Shown: positions 42,618 through 52,148, counted from the first letter of the stretch. The stretch: 64,000 nucleotides of DNA from Vibrio methylphosphonaticus (GCF_023634655.1 NZ_JAMKMS010000001.1:1-64000); one strand, 5' to 3'. Program-made: numbers and translations. Notes: generated from the letters alone by a model not told the origin.

Positions 42618-44087
42618 GTGTCTGAATTCCACTCTGAGATCAGCAAGTTGTCACCAAGCCCTGTTTGGCAGTTTTTCGATAAAATTTGTTCTATTCCTCA
42701 CCCTTCAAAGCATGAAGAGGCGCTCGCACAAACCATCATCCAATGGGCTCAAGAGCAAAATCTTGATGTTAAGCGCGATAAAACTGGTAACGTCTTCATT
42801 AAAAAGCCCGCAACAGCAGGTATGGAACACAAAAAAGGTGTCGTGCTGCAAGCTCACATCGATATGGTTCCCCAAAAGAATGAAGATACCAACCACGACT
42901 TTACTCAAGATCCCATTCAGCCATACATCGATGGTGAATGGGTCACAGCCAAAGGCACAACACTTGGTGCAGATAACGGTATGGGCATGGCGGCATGCTT
43001 AGCCGTACTTGCCTCAGACGAAATTAAGCACGGTCCACTTGAAGTCTTACTCACCATCGACGAAGAAGCGGGTATGACTGGCGCGTTTGGTCTAGAAGCA
43101 GGTTGGCTTGAAGGTGAGATTTTACTGAATACTGATTCTGAACAAGAAGGCGAAGTCTATATGGGCTGCGCAGGTGGTATCGACGGTTCCATTCAGTTTG
43201 ACATCACACGTGAAGCCGCGCCTACCGGTTATGTGGCTCGCCAACTGATCTTAAAAGGTCTAAAAGGGGGTCACTCCGGTTGTGATATTCATACCGGTCG
43301 CGGCAATGCCAATAAACTACTTGCGCGTTTCCTTGCCGGTCACGCAAAAGAGTTAGATGCTCGATTGATCGAATTCCGTGGCGGTAGCCTTCGCAATGCC
43401 ATCCCACGAGAAGGCTTTGTATCCCTAGCAGTACCAGAAGAGAATGTCGCGAAGCTTGAATCATTATTTGCTCAGTACACCACCCTACTGCAGCAAGAGC
43501 TTGCGGCTATTGAGACAGGCTTAGTGACGTTTAATGAAACGACTGAGTTGACCGAAGTGTTTGAAGCGCAATCACAAGCTCGCTTTATTGCCGCTCTTAA
43601 CGCTTGCCCTAACGGTGTGATTCGCATGAGTGATGACATTGAAGGCGTTGTTGAGACATCTCTAAATGTTGGCGTGATTACCACAGAGCAAGATACAGTG
43701 ACAGTATTGTGCCTCATTCGTTCATTAATTGATTCTGGTCGTTCTCAAGTAGAAAGCATGCTGACTTCTGTTGCCGAGCTGGCAGGCGCGAATATCGCAT
43801 TTTCTGGCGCTTACCCTGGTTGGAAGCCAGATCCAGCTTCAGACATCATGGCGATATTCCGTGACATGTACGAAGGCATCTACGGACATAAACCGAACAT
43901 CATGGTTATCCACGCAGGACTTGAGTGTGGTCTATTTAAAGAACCGTATCCAAATATGGATATGGTCTCGTTTGGGCCAACGATTAAGTTCCCGCACTCT
44001 CCTGATGAGAAAGTGAAAATTGACACAGTTGCTCTGTTCTGGGAACAAATGGTTGCACTGCTTAAAGCGATCCCTGAGAAGGCATAA
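42618..44087 (+). CDS. pepD: aminoacyl-histidine dipeptidase (PepD)
   Basis: Zinc metallopeptidase (M20 family) that cleaves Xaa-His dipeptides such as carnosine. Metal-ligand boxes are VVLQAHIDMVPQK (His, Asp), GTTLGADNGMGMAACLAVL (bridging Asp), DEEAGMTGAFGL (general-base Glu) and a C-terminal FPHSPDEKV His. It is 489 aa, normal. The GTG start has AAGGAGAG upstream. It is followed by a perfect terminator at 44122-44152. Confidence 0.95.
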   Translation: MSEFHSEISKLSPSPVWQFFDKICSIPHPSKHEEALAQTIIQWAQEQNLDVKRDKTGNVFIKKPATAGMEHKKGVVLQAHIDMVPQKNEDTNHDFTQDPIQPYIDGEWVTAKGTTLGADNGMGMAACLAVLASDEIKHGPLEVLLTIDEEAGMTGAFGLEAGWLEGEILLNTDSEQEGEVYMGCAGGIDGSIQFDITREAAPTGYVARQLILKGLKGGHSGCDIHTGRGNANKLLARFLAGHAKELDARLIEFRGGSLRNAIPREGFVSLAVPEENVAKLESLFAQYTTLLQQELAAIETGLVTFNETTELTEVFEAQSQARFIAALNACPNGVIRMSDDIEGVVETSLNVGVITTEQDTVTVLCLIRSLIDSGRSQVESMLTSVAELAGANIAFSGAYPGWKPDPASDIMAIFRDMYEGIYGHKPNIMVIHAGLECGLFKEPYPNMDMVSFGPTIKFPHSPDEKVKIDTVALFWEQMVALLKAIPEKA

Positions 44088-44121
44088 GTCTTAAGCAGAG
44101 TACGTAAGCTGACTAGCTTTT

Positions 44122-44152
44122 AAGCCGACGTTTTCAAAACGTCGGCTTTTTT
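44122..44152 (+). terminator. terminator of pepD
   Basis: AAGCCGACGTTTT pairs with AAAACGTCGGCTT and is followed by TTTT, 34 bp after the pepD stop. Confidence 0.88.
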
Positions 44153-44234
44153 GTTTTAGGTCAATTGGGAATTTTGTTTTTTCTCAATAGCCTGTGTATA
44201 TTGAGAGATATTATCATTTAGAAGAGAGTTGAAC

Positions 44235-44438
44235 ATGCAAGTATATGGTTGCTGTGAGAGAGTGAGAGAGCTTTACGCACAAATAGGCAGTGGCGATCAA
44301 GCTTACATACCAAAAGCCGTATCGTGCGCGGTGCGAGCATTGAACGATATTGCAGCAGATGATTCATTACCGCTAGAAGTAAGAGAAAAAGCCGCCTTTG
44401 CTGCCGCTAACTTATTAATCTCTGATTTCGACGATTAG
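44235..44438 (+). CDS. yaeP: YaeP family protein (UPF0253)
   Basis: Small conserved protein of unknown function. The product [20 protein letters not shown], then [33 protein letters not shown], matches YaeP closely. ATG 44235 has GAGAG six bases upstream and is preferred over the TTG at 44229; it gives 67 aa, the family size. It is followed after 10 bp by a DUF4250 gene, forming a two-gene operon closed by the terminator at 44700. Confidence 0.93.
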   Translation: MQVYGCCERVRELYAQIGSGDQAYIPKAVSCAVRALNDIAADDSLPLEVREKAAFAAANLLISDFDD

Positions 44439-44448
44439 AAGGTACCCA

Positions 44449-44640
44449 ATGAATCTCGCTAACTTTGCTACCATGGACACCATCATGTTGATGAGCATCA
44501 TCAATATGAAGCTGCGTGATGATTTTAACGGCAATCTTGAGGAGCTATGCGCGACTAATGAAATAGACAAACAAGCGTTGATAGACAAGTTATCACAAGC
44601 AGGTTTTGATTATCTCGCAGAGATTGGACAGTTTAGATAA
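44449..44640 (+). CDS. DUF4250 family protein
   Basis: A 63-aa helical protein of unknown function. The sequence MDTIMLMSIINMKLRDDFNGNLEELC and DKQALIDKLSQAGFDYLAEIGQFR follow the DUF4250 pattern. It has GAAGG upstream and starts 10 bp after yaeP, with which it is usually paired in Vibrio. Confidence 0.88.
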   Translation: MNLANFATMDTIMLMSIINMKLRDDFNGNLEELCATNEIDKQALIDKLSQAGFDYLAEIGQFR

Positions 44641-44673
44641 CGACTTGGACGTTCTAGCTCGCCATGTCGCTAA

Positions 44674-44705
44674 CTTAGATGACAATAATCTTAGATGACA
44701 ATAAT
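44674..44705. repeat. perfect 16-bp tandem duplication after the DUF4250 gene
   Basis: CTTAGATGACAATAAT occurs at 44674-44689 and again at 44690-44705. The second copy runs into the terminator stem. Confidence 0.9.
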
Positions 44706-44730
44706 GCCGACGATAATTGTCGGCATTATT
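44700..44730. terminator. bidirectional terminator
   Basis: AATAATGCCGAC pairs with GTCGGCATTATT. It lies between the DUF4250 gene and the converging NSS transporter gene. Confidence 0.8.
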
Positions 44731-44771
44731 GAATCAATCCGCCTCAAGCGCTGATCTTATCTTAAGTTTAT

Positions 44772-46160
44772 CTAGCCGAATGAGGCCCATATTACCGTAG
44801 CGACCAATACCGGACACACAATCTTCACGTAGAGTGGCCATACTTTACCAAACCAACCAAGCTGAAAGTCAGGGCACCCTTGTTCTAGCTCTTTCACTTT
44901 ACTCGCACGGCTCCACACCCAACCACCGAAAATACAGAACATTAGCGCAGCAATTGGCTGCAGGTACTGAGTCGCTATCATCGCCACCAATCCAAACAAT
45001 TCACCAAAATTGAACACGATAAAAATACTGAATGCAGCGATCATCGCCCCCAACACCCAGCTGGTTTTCTTTCTACCTGTTTTTAATCGCTCATCAACCA
45101 ACGCCACCGGACATTCCAGCATAGAAATGGAAGATGTTAATGCTGCAATGGTCAACAGCAAAAAGAAAACGACAGAGAATACCAAACCTAACAGCCCTAA
45201 AGATTCAAACATTAACGGTAATACCGTAAATACCAAAGTATCTGAACTGATAAGCGAGCCATCTTCAGCGTATATTTGCACCCCTTTTTGCATGGCAACA
45301 AACATTGCTGGCATCACGACTAAACCGGCGATAAACGCGACAGATGTGTCTACTAGGGTGACGTTCATCGCCATTTTCGGTAGGTCTTCTTTTTTTGAAA
45401 GGTAAGAGCCGTAAATCAGCATCGAACAACCGCCTATCGTCAAAGAGAAGAACCCCTGCCCCATTGCAGCTAGAATCAACTTTCTATCCCAGACTTTTTC
45501 AAAATTAGGAACGAGATAATGCTTTAACCCTTCCATCGCGCCTTGTTGCATCATGATGTAGACAAACAAGAGAGCAAATAAAACAAACAACGATGGCATG
45601 AGTCGCGTTGACCATTTCTCAATGCCCTGCTTTACACCGCCTTGTACAATTAAAATAGTCAGCAGGTAAAATGCGATCGTACCAAAAACGTTACGTCCGA
45701 CGCTAAACCCTTTAAACCAATCAGCAAGCGCGGCGTAGCCAGCAATTTCTAAGACCGCGCCAATCAAAAAGCAGATTAACCAGCCGCCAACAATGGAGTA
45801 AAACGCCAGCACTGCACAAGGTACAGCAAGACCAATCCAGCCTACGCAAGCGCCCAACTTTTTAGCCATCGGATTGGAAGAAAGCGATCGCATGCTATCC
45901 ACAGGGTTCGCTTGACCATGGCGCCCGATTGCCATTTCCACAACGAGCATTGGGAAAGCCACCACAATAATCATCACAAGATAAACGAGAAGGAACGCGC
46001 CTCCGCCATTACTGGCAACTTGTGTTGGAAAACCCCAGATATTGCCTAAACCGACAGCAGCGCCTGCGGCGGCAAGAATGAAACCGAGCTTTGAACCGAA
46101 ATGCTCACGTGGTGTGGCGGCAGCCGAAGACGCTGCCGACGAAGAAGATGTATTATTCAC
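44772..46160 (-). CDS. sodium-dependent transporter, NSS/SNF family
   Basis: Na+-coupled uptake of an amino acid or amine. The LeuT-type opening HFGSKLGFILAAAGAAVGLGNIWGFPTQVASNGGGAFLLVYL carries the unwound TM1 and first sodium site. Later segments include GFFSLTIGGCSMLIYGSYL (TM6 region) and SSISMLECPVALVDERL (TM8). Length 462 aa is normal for bacterial members. It is a single gene. The substrate is not known; several Vibrio paralogues exist. Confidence 0.93.
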   Translation of the reverse strand: MNNTSSSSAASSAAATPREHFGSKLGFILAAAGAAVGLGNIWGFPTQVASNGGGAFLLVYLVMIIVVAFPMLVVEMAIGRHGQANPVDSMRSLSSNPMAKKLGACVGWIGLAVPCAVLAFYSIVGGWLICFLIGAVLEIAGYAALADWFKGFSVGRNVFGTIAFYLLTILIVQGGVKQGIEKWSTRLMPSLFVLFALLFVYIMMQQGAMEGLKHYLVPNFEKVWDRKLILAAMGQGFFSLTIGGCSMLIYGSYLSKKEDLPKMAMNVTLVDTSVAFIAGLVVMPAMFVAMQKGVQIYAEDGSLISSDTLVFTVLPLMFESLGLLGLVFSVVFFLLLTIAALTSSISMLECPVALVDERLKTGRKKTSWVLGAMIAAFSIFIVFNFGELFGLVAMIATQYLQPIAALMFCIFGGWVWSRASKVKELEQGCPDFQLGWFGKVWPLYVKIVCPVLVATVIWASFG

Positions 46161-46408
46161 TATTGCTTAGTCGTTGTGTACTAGTTGACTGGTACGATAA
46201 TTCAATTGGTCTAGCAAATCAACATTAAGCAGTGTAATAAACTAAAGTAAGGGTGAATTATTTTGTACATACTCTATAGCATGCAATTAATCCCAAATAA
46301 CGTAACTGGCACAATGAGAGCATGAGGGGGATAACGCCGCGATGAAAAGACCGTCCAAGCCGAGCGCTGTCAGCTTGGATGTATAACACAAACGCTCTTT
46401 ACAGGCCG

Positions 46409-47170
46409 TTAAATAGTGAAGACTTGGTACTCTTTCAACTGAGGGATTTTATTCTGCAATTCTTGCTCTTCCGTCGCCATATCGTTGAGCGAATCACAGT
46501 AATCTTCCGCTTGTTCCTTGATCACCTCAGATTGGTTTGCCATGGTATCAGCAAGTCTCGTTTTGAGTTCATCCATTTGTTCCGAAAGTGCAGTCAGATT
46601 TAATCCGCCTTCTTGCTGCATTTTTTCTTGTAACGCAGTGAAGGCGCTACTAAAAAACTCTTTATTGAAGACTTCTTTTGCTTTTTCATAATCTTGCTGC
46701 CAGTTGTTAGTAAACGAACTGAACGCCTCAGACTTCAATACAAAGCTGCCATCTTTATGGTAGCGAGATTCAATATCTTTGAAAAACTCAGACAACGCCG
46801 TCTTGACGCTGTCAAACGCTTCAGAATTATCGAAGCTTGCAGAAACGTCATCAATAAGGTCATTCGTTAACGCTAAGCCGTTCTCAGCGAGTGCTTTGGC
46901 TTGAGGGACATACTTGTTCATATTTTCCCGGTAGCTTGCTAGCGCCTCTTGCTGGAGTCTGTCGAGTGCGACTTTTTCACCATTGATATACAAATCATTG
47001 TTATCATCAATTAGGACCTTTGAACCTTCTGCCCTTACGATTTCAACTTGGTTACCGTCAAGGTGCACTTCATTTTTGATATCAAGGTTACACTGTTCAT
47101 AAGCCAAAGACGCTGCCGATAACAACGACAATCCAGCCCCAAATAATAGGTACTTCAATTTACTCTTCAT
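46409..47170 (-). CDS. YggN-like DUF2884 periplasmic protein
   Basis: Exported protein of unknown function. ATG 47170 has AAGGA seven bases upstream and starts a signal peptide (MKSKLKYLLFGAGLSLLSAASLA). The mature protein begins YEQCNLDIKNEVHLDGNQVEI, then a short beta region (LIDDNNDLYINGEKVALD), then long helical, coiled-coil-like stretches to the end. The two Cys (YEQCN and EDYCDSL) could form a disulphide. Length about 253 aa fits the family. It follows the Gre-like gene by 19 bp. Confidence 0.85.
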   Translation of the reverse strand: MKSKLKYLLFGAGLSLLSAASLAYEQCNLDIKNEVHLDGNQVEIVRAEGSKVLIDDNNDLYINGEKVALDRLQQEALASYRENMNKYVPQAKALAENGLALTNDLIDDVSASFDNSEAFDSVKTALSEFFKDIESRYHKDGSFVLKSEAFSSFTNNWQQDYEKAKEVFNKEFFSSAFTALQEKMQQEGGLNLTALSEQMDELKTRLADTMANQSEVIKEQAEDYCDSLNDMATEEQELQNKIPQLKEYQVFTI

Positions 47171-47189
47171 TGCCAATTCCTTCGCTTGA

Positions 47190-47666
47190 TCAAACAATAT
47201 TCACAATAACATGGTGAGTCACACGCTCTCCAACTTGCAAGGCAATTTCATCATCTAGCCGCTTTCCTACTAACGCACGTCCTAGTGGTGACTCTGGTGT
47301 CACGACTCTTAGTCCTTCAGTATCGATAGAAACGCCACCACCGCAAGGTAGCAGAAAAAAACGACTTAGAACTTCTTGCTCGTCTTCCAGATCAACCATA
47401 GCGGATAAGCCAACTGGCGAGTCATGTTCAAATGTGCGAATCACCAAATGTCTTAATGATGCAATATCCTTCTTTATGGCTTCTAATCGCATTGCCTGCC
47501 CATGAGCAAGATATGCCGCTTCTAGTGCAAGCGTGTCATATTTATTGTCTGGTATCGTTTCCTCATTGGTGGCAGCATCCACCGTTTGCTCCATTGCAGA
47601 CAGTAGCGTTGCGATTTTTTGTTCCAACTCAACAATAACCTGTTGGACAACAGCAGCTTTATTCAT
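47190..47666 (-). CDS. GreA/GreB-like C-terminal domain protein
   Basis: Resembles transcript-cleavage factors in architecture: an N-terminal helical hairpin (AAVVQQVIVELEQKIATLL..., KKDIASLRHLVI) and a C-terminal FKBP-like domain (VVTPESPLGRALVGKRLDDEIAL). The tip of the hairpin lacks the usual acidic D/E pair context of GreA, so whether it promotes RNA cleavage is doubtful; it may be a secondary-channel binder. ATG 47666 follows the dinB stop by 1 bp and uses a GAGG inside the last dinB codons, so its translation is coupled to dinB. It is 158 aa. Confidence 0.8.
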   Translation of the reverse strand: MNKAAVVQQVIVELEQKIATLLSAMEQTVDAATNEETIPDNKYDTLALEAAYLAHGQAMRLEAIKKDIASLRHLVIRTFEHDSPVGLSAMVDLEDEQEVLSRFFLLPCGGGVSIDTEGLRVVTPESPLGRALVGKRLDDEIALQVGERVTHHVIVNIV

Positions 47667-47667
47667 T

Positions 47668-48738
47668 TTATTCCTCAAACATGGATAATTGACGCGCGCT
47701 TTCTAAAGGTTCTAAGATAACGTTCAATCCCAACAGTCGTATTTCTCGTCCTTGCTGTCGCTCCAAAATTTCCTGTAATAGCGCCTTGAAATAAGGCAAA
47801 TCGAGCTGATTGTGAACATGCTCAATGGTGGTTTGCTTAAAATCTGCAAACTTCACTTTAACACCTTGTTTGATCACGTTCCTCGCCGGTTTCGCTCGGT
47901 TTAGTCTTGCCTCAAGCTCTGGGTAAAGCTTCTCTTCAATCACCTGCCAACATTGCTCAAAGCTCGTGATATTTTGGCTAAACGTGCGCTCTACACCAAT
48001 CGATTTACGCTCCCTTTCTACCACAACTTCTCGCTCATCAATACCATGACTTTTCTTCCATAAAGATGCACCCAAGCGACCAAAGCGTACTATCAACTCG
48101 CGGTAGTCACTGTTTCTCACATCTAAGCAGGTATACAGATCAGCCCGATTTAATTTCTCTAGGCTGACTTTTCCTACACCCGGAATTTTACCCAAGTCTA
48201 AGCCATCAATAACCCCCTGGACCTCGTCTGGTGAAATGACAAATTGTCCATTTGGCTTGTTTAGGTCCGATGCTATTTTCGCTAAAAATTTAAGCGGAGC
48301 CACGCCAGCTGATGCGGTTAAATTCAATTCTTGTTCAATATCACGCCTTATACTTTGAGCAATCAGGGTGGCAGAGTTTTGGTGCAACTGACAATCTGTG
48401 ACATCCAAGTAGGCTTCATCTAAAGATAACGGTTCTATCAGTGACGTGTAACGAGAAAAGATCGCACGAATATGCTGCGATACTTGTTTGTAGACATCCA
48501 TTCTCCCCGGAACAAGGAGTAAATGAGGGCACAGCTTAACAGCTTGAGCAGAGGGCATCGCTGAGCGAATACCAAATTTCCTCGCTTCATAATTGCACGT
48601 ACTGATCACCCCTCTTTGCCGTTCATTCCCGCCGACAGCCAGTGGTTTACCTCGATAGTAAGGGTTATCCCTCATCTCTACCGCGGCAAAAAAGCAGTCC
48701 ATATCAACATGAATAAACTTACGAATCGGGTCTGACAC
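47668..48738 (-). CDS. dinB: DNA polymerase IV
   Basis: Y-family translesion polymerase, normally part of the SOS response. Catalytic motifs are IHVDMDCFFAAVEMRD (palm Asp) and LSLDEAYLDVTD (second Asp and Glu). GKIPGVGKVSLEKLNR is the helix-hairpin-helix, and the final residues LSMFEE resemble a beta-clamp-binding motif. Length 356 aa is normal. A CACTGGTTATATATACAGCC stretch immediately upstream (48752-48771) resembles a LexA box (CTG-N10-CAG). Confidence 0.96.
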   Translation of the reverse strand: MSDPIRKFIHVDMDCFFAAVEMRDNPYYRGKPLAVGGNERQRGVISTCNYEARKFGIRSAMPSAQAVKLCPHLLLVPGRMDVYKQVSQHIRAIFSRYTSLIEPLSLDEAYLDVTDCQLHQNSATLIAQSIRRDIEQELNLTASAGVAPLKFLAKIASDLNKPNGQFVISPDEVQGVIDGLDLGKIPGVGKVSLEKLNRADLYTCLDVRNSDYRELIVRFGRLGASLWKKSHGIDEREVVVERERKSIGVERTFSQNITSFEQCWQVIEEKLYPELEARLNRAKPARNVIKQGVKVKFADFKQTTIEHVHNQLDLPYFKALLQEILERQQGREIRLLGLNVILEPLESARQLSMFEE

Positions 48739-48751
48739 AAACGCACCACAC

Positions 48752-48770
48752 TGGTTATATATACAGCCTT
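48752..48770. promoter_or_regulatory. LexA (SOS) box upstream of dinB
   Basis: CTGGTTATATATACAG fits the CTGT-N8-ACAG SOS consensus except one base in the left half (CTGG). The 16 bp lie 16 bp or so upstream of the dinB start codon, as expected for LexA repression. Confidence 0.75.
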
Positions 48771-48801
48771 AGTATACGCAATTTCTTCTCAGCAAACACG
48801 T

Positions 48802-48829
48802 AAAAAAGCCAGAGCGATGCTCTGGCTTT
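48802..48829. terminator. terminator of the nqr-apbE-nqrM operon
   Basis: On the minus strand AAAGCCAGAGC pairs with GCTCTGGCTTT and is followed by a T-run. It lies about 45 bp after the nqrM stop. Confidence 0.85.
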
Positions 48830-48851
48830 GTAAAGTTCTCGATTCAAACCT

Positions 48852-48889
48852 TATTACGCGATACGATCTTTATTACGCGATACGATCTT
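48852..48889. repeat. perfect 19-bp tandem duplication at the nqrM stop
   Basis: TATTACGCGATACGATCTT occurs at 48852-48870 and 48871-48889. The second copy holds the last codons and stop of nqrM; the first is the non-coding duplicate. Confidence 0.92.
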
Positions 48890-49106
48890 TTTCCCAAGCC
48901 GCCAGTTTTTCTGCGCGAATTTTCGCTTTAGCTTCGCGTTTTTTACGCGCATCGCAAGGTTCTGGGCAATTACAAACTTTATCAATGCCTACCGCACCTA
49001 GTCCACCACAGCTACCTTTTACCACTTTCTTTTGAAATATGTAGCCGACAGACATCGCGGCAATAACCGCAAGAAACACACCAAATGTAACTAAAAACGT
49101 ACTCAT
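48873..49106 (-). CDS. nqrM: Na+-NQR maturation protein NqrM
   Basis: Needed in the family to insert the Fe centre between NqrD and NqrE. One N-terminal membrane helix (TFLVTFGVFLAVIAAMSVGYIFQ) is followed by four conserved Cys in GSCGGL, KVCNCPEPCD, then a basic tail. ATG 49106 (MSTFL) gives 77 aa; the frame also opens at 49115. It follows apbE by 13 bp, so it is the last gene of the nqr operon. A 19-bp tandem duplication covers its stop codon. Confidence 0.95.
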   Translation of the reverse strand: MSTFLVTFGVFLAVIAAMSVGYIFQKKVVKGSCGGLGAVGIDKVCNCPEPCDARKKREAKAKIRAEKLAAWEKDRIA

Positions 49107-49118
49107 TTTGTCCACCTC

Positions 49119-50156
49119 TTACTGATTAAGGTAAGGCTTAAATGCCTCTGACGCAATTTCTTTAAATCCATCGTCGGTCTTCACCACAATGAACGCTGGG
49201 ATCTGATTTTCTTCTGCAATTTTTAGTGCTTTTTCTTCACCTAGCACCATAAGTCCTGTCGCTAGGCCATCCGCCGTCATCGATGACTTATCTAAAACGG
49301 TAACGGACACAACCTTATTATGAATTGGCTTGCCTGTTGCAGGGTCAATAATATGAGAATAACGTACACCATCTTTTTCAAAATAATTGCGATAATCACC
49401 AGATGTCGCTATAGCCATGTCACCGGGCTCAATAATTTCTTGAATATTTCGCTCGTCAATTGAAGGCTTTTCAATCGCGATTCGCCATTTTACGCTTTCT
49501 CGATTGACGCCTTTTAAGCGCATTTCACCACCGACTTCGACCATGTAGTCATCAATGCCAACACTCTCAAGATACTCAGCAACCACATCGACACCCCAAC
49601 CTTTTGCAATCGTAGACAGATCAACATACAGGCTTCTTAGATCTTTACGCAGTGTCTCGTCGGTCGCGGAGAGATGAATAATGCCCGTTTGCGCTTTGCG
49701 CTGAGCGAGTTCTTCATCTGTTGGCACAATTTCCGGTCTTGCCTCTGGTCCGAACCCCCATAAGTTAACCAGCGGGCCAACCGTAACATCTAATGCACCC
49801 AATGTTAATTCGTTGAGTCGAATGGCTTCATTAACCACGATCGCTGTCTGTTTTGAGACAGGAAAAGGCTCGGTCCCGTAATAGCGATTAAATCGGCTCA
49901 GCTCTGAATCTTGGCGGTAAGTCGACATCTGATCATTCACTTCTTCGAGCAGGTCATTGATCTCTGCCTGAATATTTTCCGGTTTCGGCGTGTTATCTTT
50001 CACTATGTACTTCACATTATAAAGTGTCCCCATCGTTGGGCCACTCAAGTGAATTTGTTCACGGCCGCCACCACAAGCGGACAAAACCAGTAAAGCCACA
50101 AGGCTTACGATAACCATTTTCAAGCGTTTAGCTAGATGATACATACTTTTATTCAC
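49119..50156 (-). CDS. apbE: FAD:protein FMN transferase ApbE
   Basis: Periplasm-facing lipoprotein that attaches FMN to Thr residues of NqrB and NqrC. The signal peptide ends in a lipobox (LVLSACGGG). Family motifs are GPTMGTLYNVKYI, LGALDVTVGPLVNLWGFGP, DLSTIAKGWGVDVVAEYLES, and the metal/FAD region SHIIDPATGKPI plus VLDKSSMTADGLATGLMVLG. It is 345 aa, normal. It follows nqrF by about 125 bp, the standard Vibrio order. Confidence 0.96.
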   Translation of the reverse strand: MNKSMYHLAKRLKMVIVSLVALLVLSACGGGREQIHLSGPTMGTLYNVKYIVKDNTPKPENIQAEINDLLEEVNDQMSTYRQDSELSRFNRYYGTEPFPVSKQTAIVVNEAIRLNELTLGALDVTVGPLVNLWGFGPEARPEIVPTDEELAQRKAQTGIIHLSATDETLRKDLRSLYVDLSTIAKGWGVDVVAEYLESVGIDDYMVEVGGEMRLKGVNRESVKWRIAIEKPSIDERNIQEIIEPGDMAIATSGDYRNYFEKDGVRYSHIIDPATGKPIHNKVVSVTVLDKSSMTADGLATGLMVLGEEKALKIAEENQIPAFIVVKTDDGFKEIASEAFKPYLNQ

Positions 50157-50282
50157 CTACCGAATTTAAAAACATTCTTCTTATCAGTCTTTTATAAGAA
50201 CGAATAACCAAGAATATTCTTACATTCTAAAAACAAAATGGCTGACTCACATGAGCCAGCCATGATTATACATTACCTAAAC

Positions 50283-51509
50283 TTAACCACCGAAGTCATC
50301 AAGTAGGATGTTTTCATCTTCAACACCAAGATCTTTCAGCATGCCGATAACAGCAGCGTTCATCATTGGTGGACCACACATGTAGTACTCACAATCTTCA
50401 GGCGCTTCATGGTCCTTCAGGTAGTTTTCATACAATACGTTATGGATGAAGCCTGTGTAACCATCCCAGTTATCTTCTGGCATTGGATCAGACAGAGCAC
50501 AGTGCCATACGAAGTTTTCATTATCTGCCGCTAGGCCGTCAAAATCATCGACGTAGAACATTTCACGCTTAGAACGTGCACCATACCAGTAAGACATCTT
50601 ACGCTTCGATTGAAGACGTAGAAGTTGGTCAAAGATATGTGAACGCATTGGCGCCATACCTGCACCACCACCGATGAAGACCATTTCATTGTCCGTTTCT
50701 TTAGCGAAGAATTCACCAAATGGACCTGAAATTGTACACTTATCACCAGCTTTAAGTGACCAAATATAAGACGACATCACACCAGGTGCTACGTCTGGGT
50801 TATTTGGCGGCGGAGTCGCGATACGTACGTTAAGCTTGATGATGCCTTTCTCTTCTGGGTATGAAGCCATTGAGTAAGCACGAATCGAATGCTCTTTTAC
50901 GATAGACTCGTAACGGAATAAGTTAAACTTGTCCCAATCTTCACGATACTCGTCAGGAATATCATAATCCGCGTACTTAATATGGTGAGGTTCAGCTTCA
51001 ATCTGAATGTAACCACCAGCACGGAATGGCACTTCTTCCCCTTCAGGGATTGCCAGCGCCAATTCTTTGATGAAGGTTGCTTCGTTATCGTTCGAGATAA
51101 CAGTACATTCCCACTTTTTAACACCAAAGATTTCTTCTGGAAGCTCGATGTCCATATCCGTTTTCACGGCAACTTGACATGCTAAACGCTCGCCTTCACG
51201 GGCTTCGCCTTTAGAAATGTGGTCAAGCTCAGTTGGTAGAATATCGCCACCGCCTGATTTTACTTTTACGCGACACTGACCACATGAGCCACCGCCACCA
51301 CAAGCAGAGGAAACAAAGATGCCTTTACCTGCCATCGCGCCGAGTAATTTGTCACCTGGAGAAGTTGTGAAACTTTTCTCTGGATCACCATTAACGGAGA
51401 TAGTTACGTCACCTGTTGGTACCAACTTCGATTTAGCAAATAAGATTACTAATACCAAAGCCAATACGATCAAGGTAAACATCACTACACCAAGGATAAT
51501 AACTTGCAT
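50283..51509 (-). CDS. nqrF: Na+-NQR subunit F (NADH dehydrogenase, 2Fe-2S/FAD)
   Basis: Entry point for NADH electrons. One N-terminal membrane helix ([24 protein letters not shown]) is followed by a ferredoxin domain with Cys in [17 protein letters not shown] and ERLACQV. The reductase domain has FAD-binding [11 protein letters not shown] and GPFGEFF and the NADH-binding [20 protein letters not shown], then [13 protein letters not shown]. Length 408 aa is normal. It is the last structural subunit of nqrABCDEF. Confidence 0.98.
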   Translation of the reverse strand: MQVIILGVVMFTLIVLALVLVILFAKSKLVPTGDVTISVNGDPEKSFTTSPGDKLLGAMAGKGIFVSSACGGGGSCGQCRVKVKSGGGDILPTELDHISKGEAREGERLACQVAVKTDMDIELPEEIFGVKKWECTVISNDNEATFIKELALAIPEGEEVPFRAGGYIQIEAEPHHIKYADYDIPDEYREDWDKFNLFRYESIVKEHSIRAYSMASYPEEKGIIKLNVRIATPPPNNPDVAPGVMSSYIWSLKAGDKCTISGPFGEFFAKETDNEMVFIGGGAGMAPMRSHIFDQLLRLQSKRKMSYWYGARSKREMFYVDDFDGLAADNENFVWHCALSDPMPEDNWDGYTGFIHNVLYENYLKDHEAPEDCEYYMCGPPMMNAAVIGMLKDLGVEDENILLDDFGG

Positions 51510-51544
51510 TGACTATTCCTTAAAATTTGTGTCGTTTACCCGAC

Positions 51545-52141
51545 CTACAGTTGAACACCAGAGAACGACATGAAGCCAAGAGCCATCAGACCAACACTGA
51601 TAAAGGTGATACCAAGACCACGTAAACCAGGAGGGACATCTGAATACTTCATTTTCTCTCGAATACCCGCTAACGCAACGATAGCTAGCATCCAGCCCAC
51701 ACCAGAACCAAATCCGTAAACTACGGACTCGGCAAAGTTATAATCACGCTGAACCATGAACGATACACCACCAAAAATCGCACAGTTAACTGTGATTAAT
51801 GGTAGGAAAATCCCCAGAGCGTTATACAACGGTGGGAAGAATCGATCGAGAATCATCTCTAGAATCTGAACTAGAGCGGCGATTACACCAATAAACGTAA
51901 TGAAGTTCAAAAAGCTGAGGTCAACACCAGCAACCAGAGCATTCTCTTTCAACACGTAGGTATAAACAAGGTTGTTCACTGGTACAGCAATGGTTAAAAC
52001 CACAACAACCGCAACACCAAGACCAAACGACGTTTTCACTTTCTTAGACACCGCTAAGAAAGTACACATTCCCAAAAAGAATGATAACGCCATGTTTTCG
52101 ATGAAGATCGATTTAACAAGTAGACTAATATAATGTTCCAT
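51545..52141 (-). CDS. nqrE: Na+-NQR subunit E
   Basis: Six-helix membrane subunit that, with NqrD, holds an Fe centre between them. It is 198 aa. [21 protein letters not shown] carries one conserved Cys and [15 protein letters not shown] the other. It is encoded 8 bp after nqrD. Confidence 0.98.
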   Translation of the reverse strand: MEHYISLLVKSIFIENMALSFFLGMCTFLAVSKKVKTSFGLGVAVVVVLTIAVPVNNLVYTYVLKENALVAGVDLSFLNFITFIGVIAALVQILEMILDRFFPPLYNALGIFLPLITVNCAIFGGVSFMVQRDYNFAESVVYGFGSGVGWMLAIVALAGIREKMKYSDVPPGLRGLGITFISVGLMALGFMSFSGVQL

Positions 52142-52148
52142 TTCGACC

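Noticed and set aside
42565..43002. 145-codon plus-strand ORF overlapping pepD
   Set aside because: Out-of-frame shadow; pepD has all metal-ligand motifs and a strong ribosome-binding site.
45010..45405. 131-codon plus-strand ORF within the NSS transporter gene
   Set aside because: Antisense to a clear membrane transporter gene, where low-stop shadows are common.
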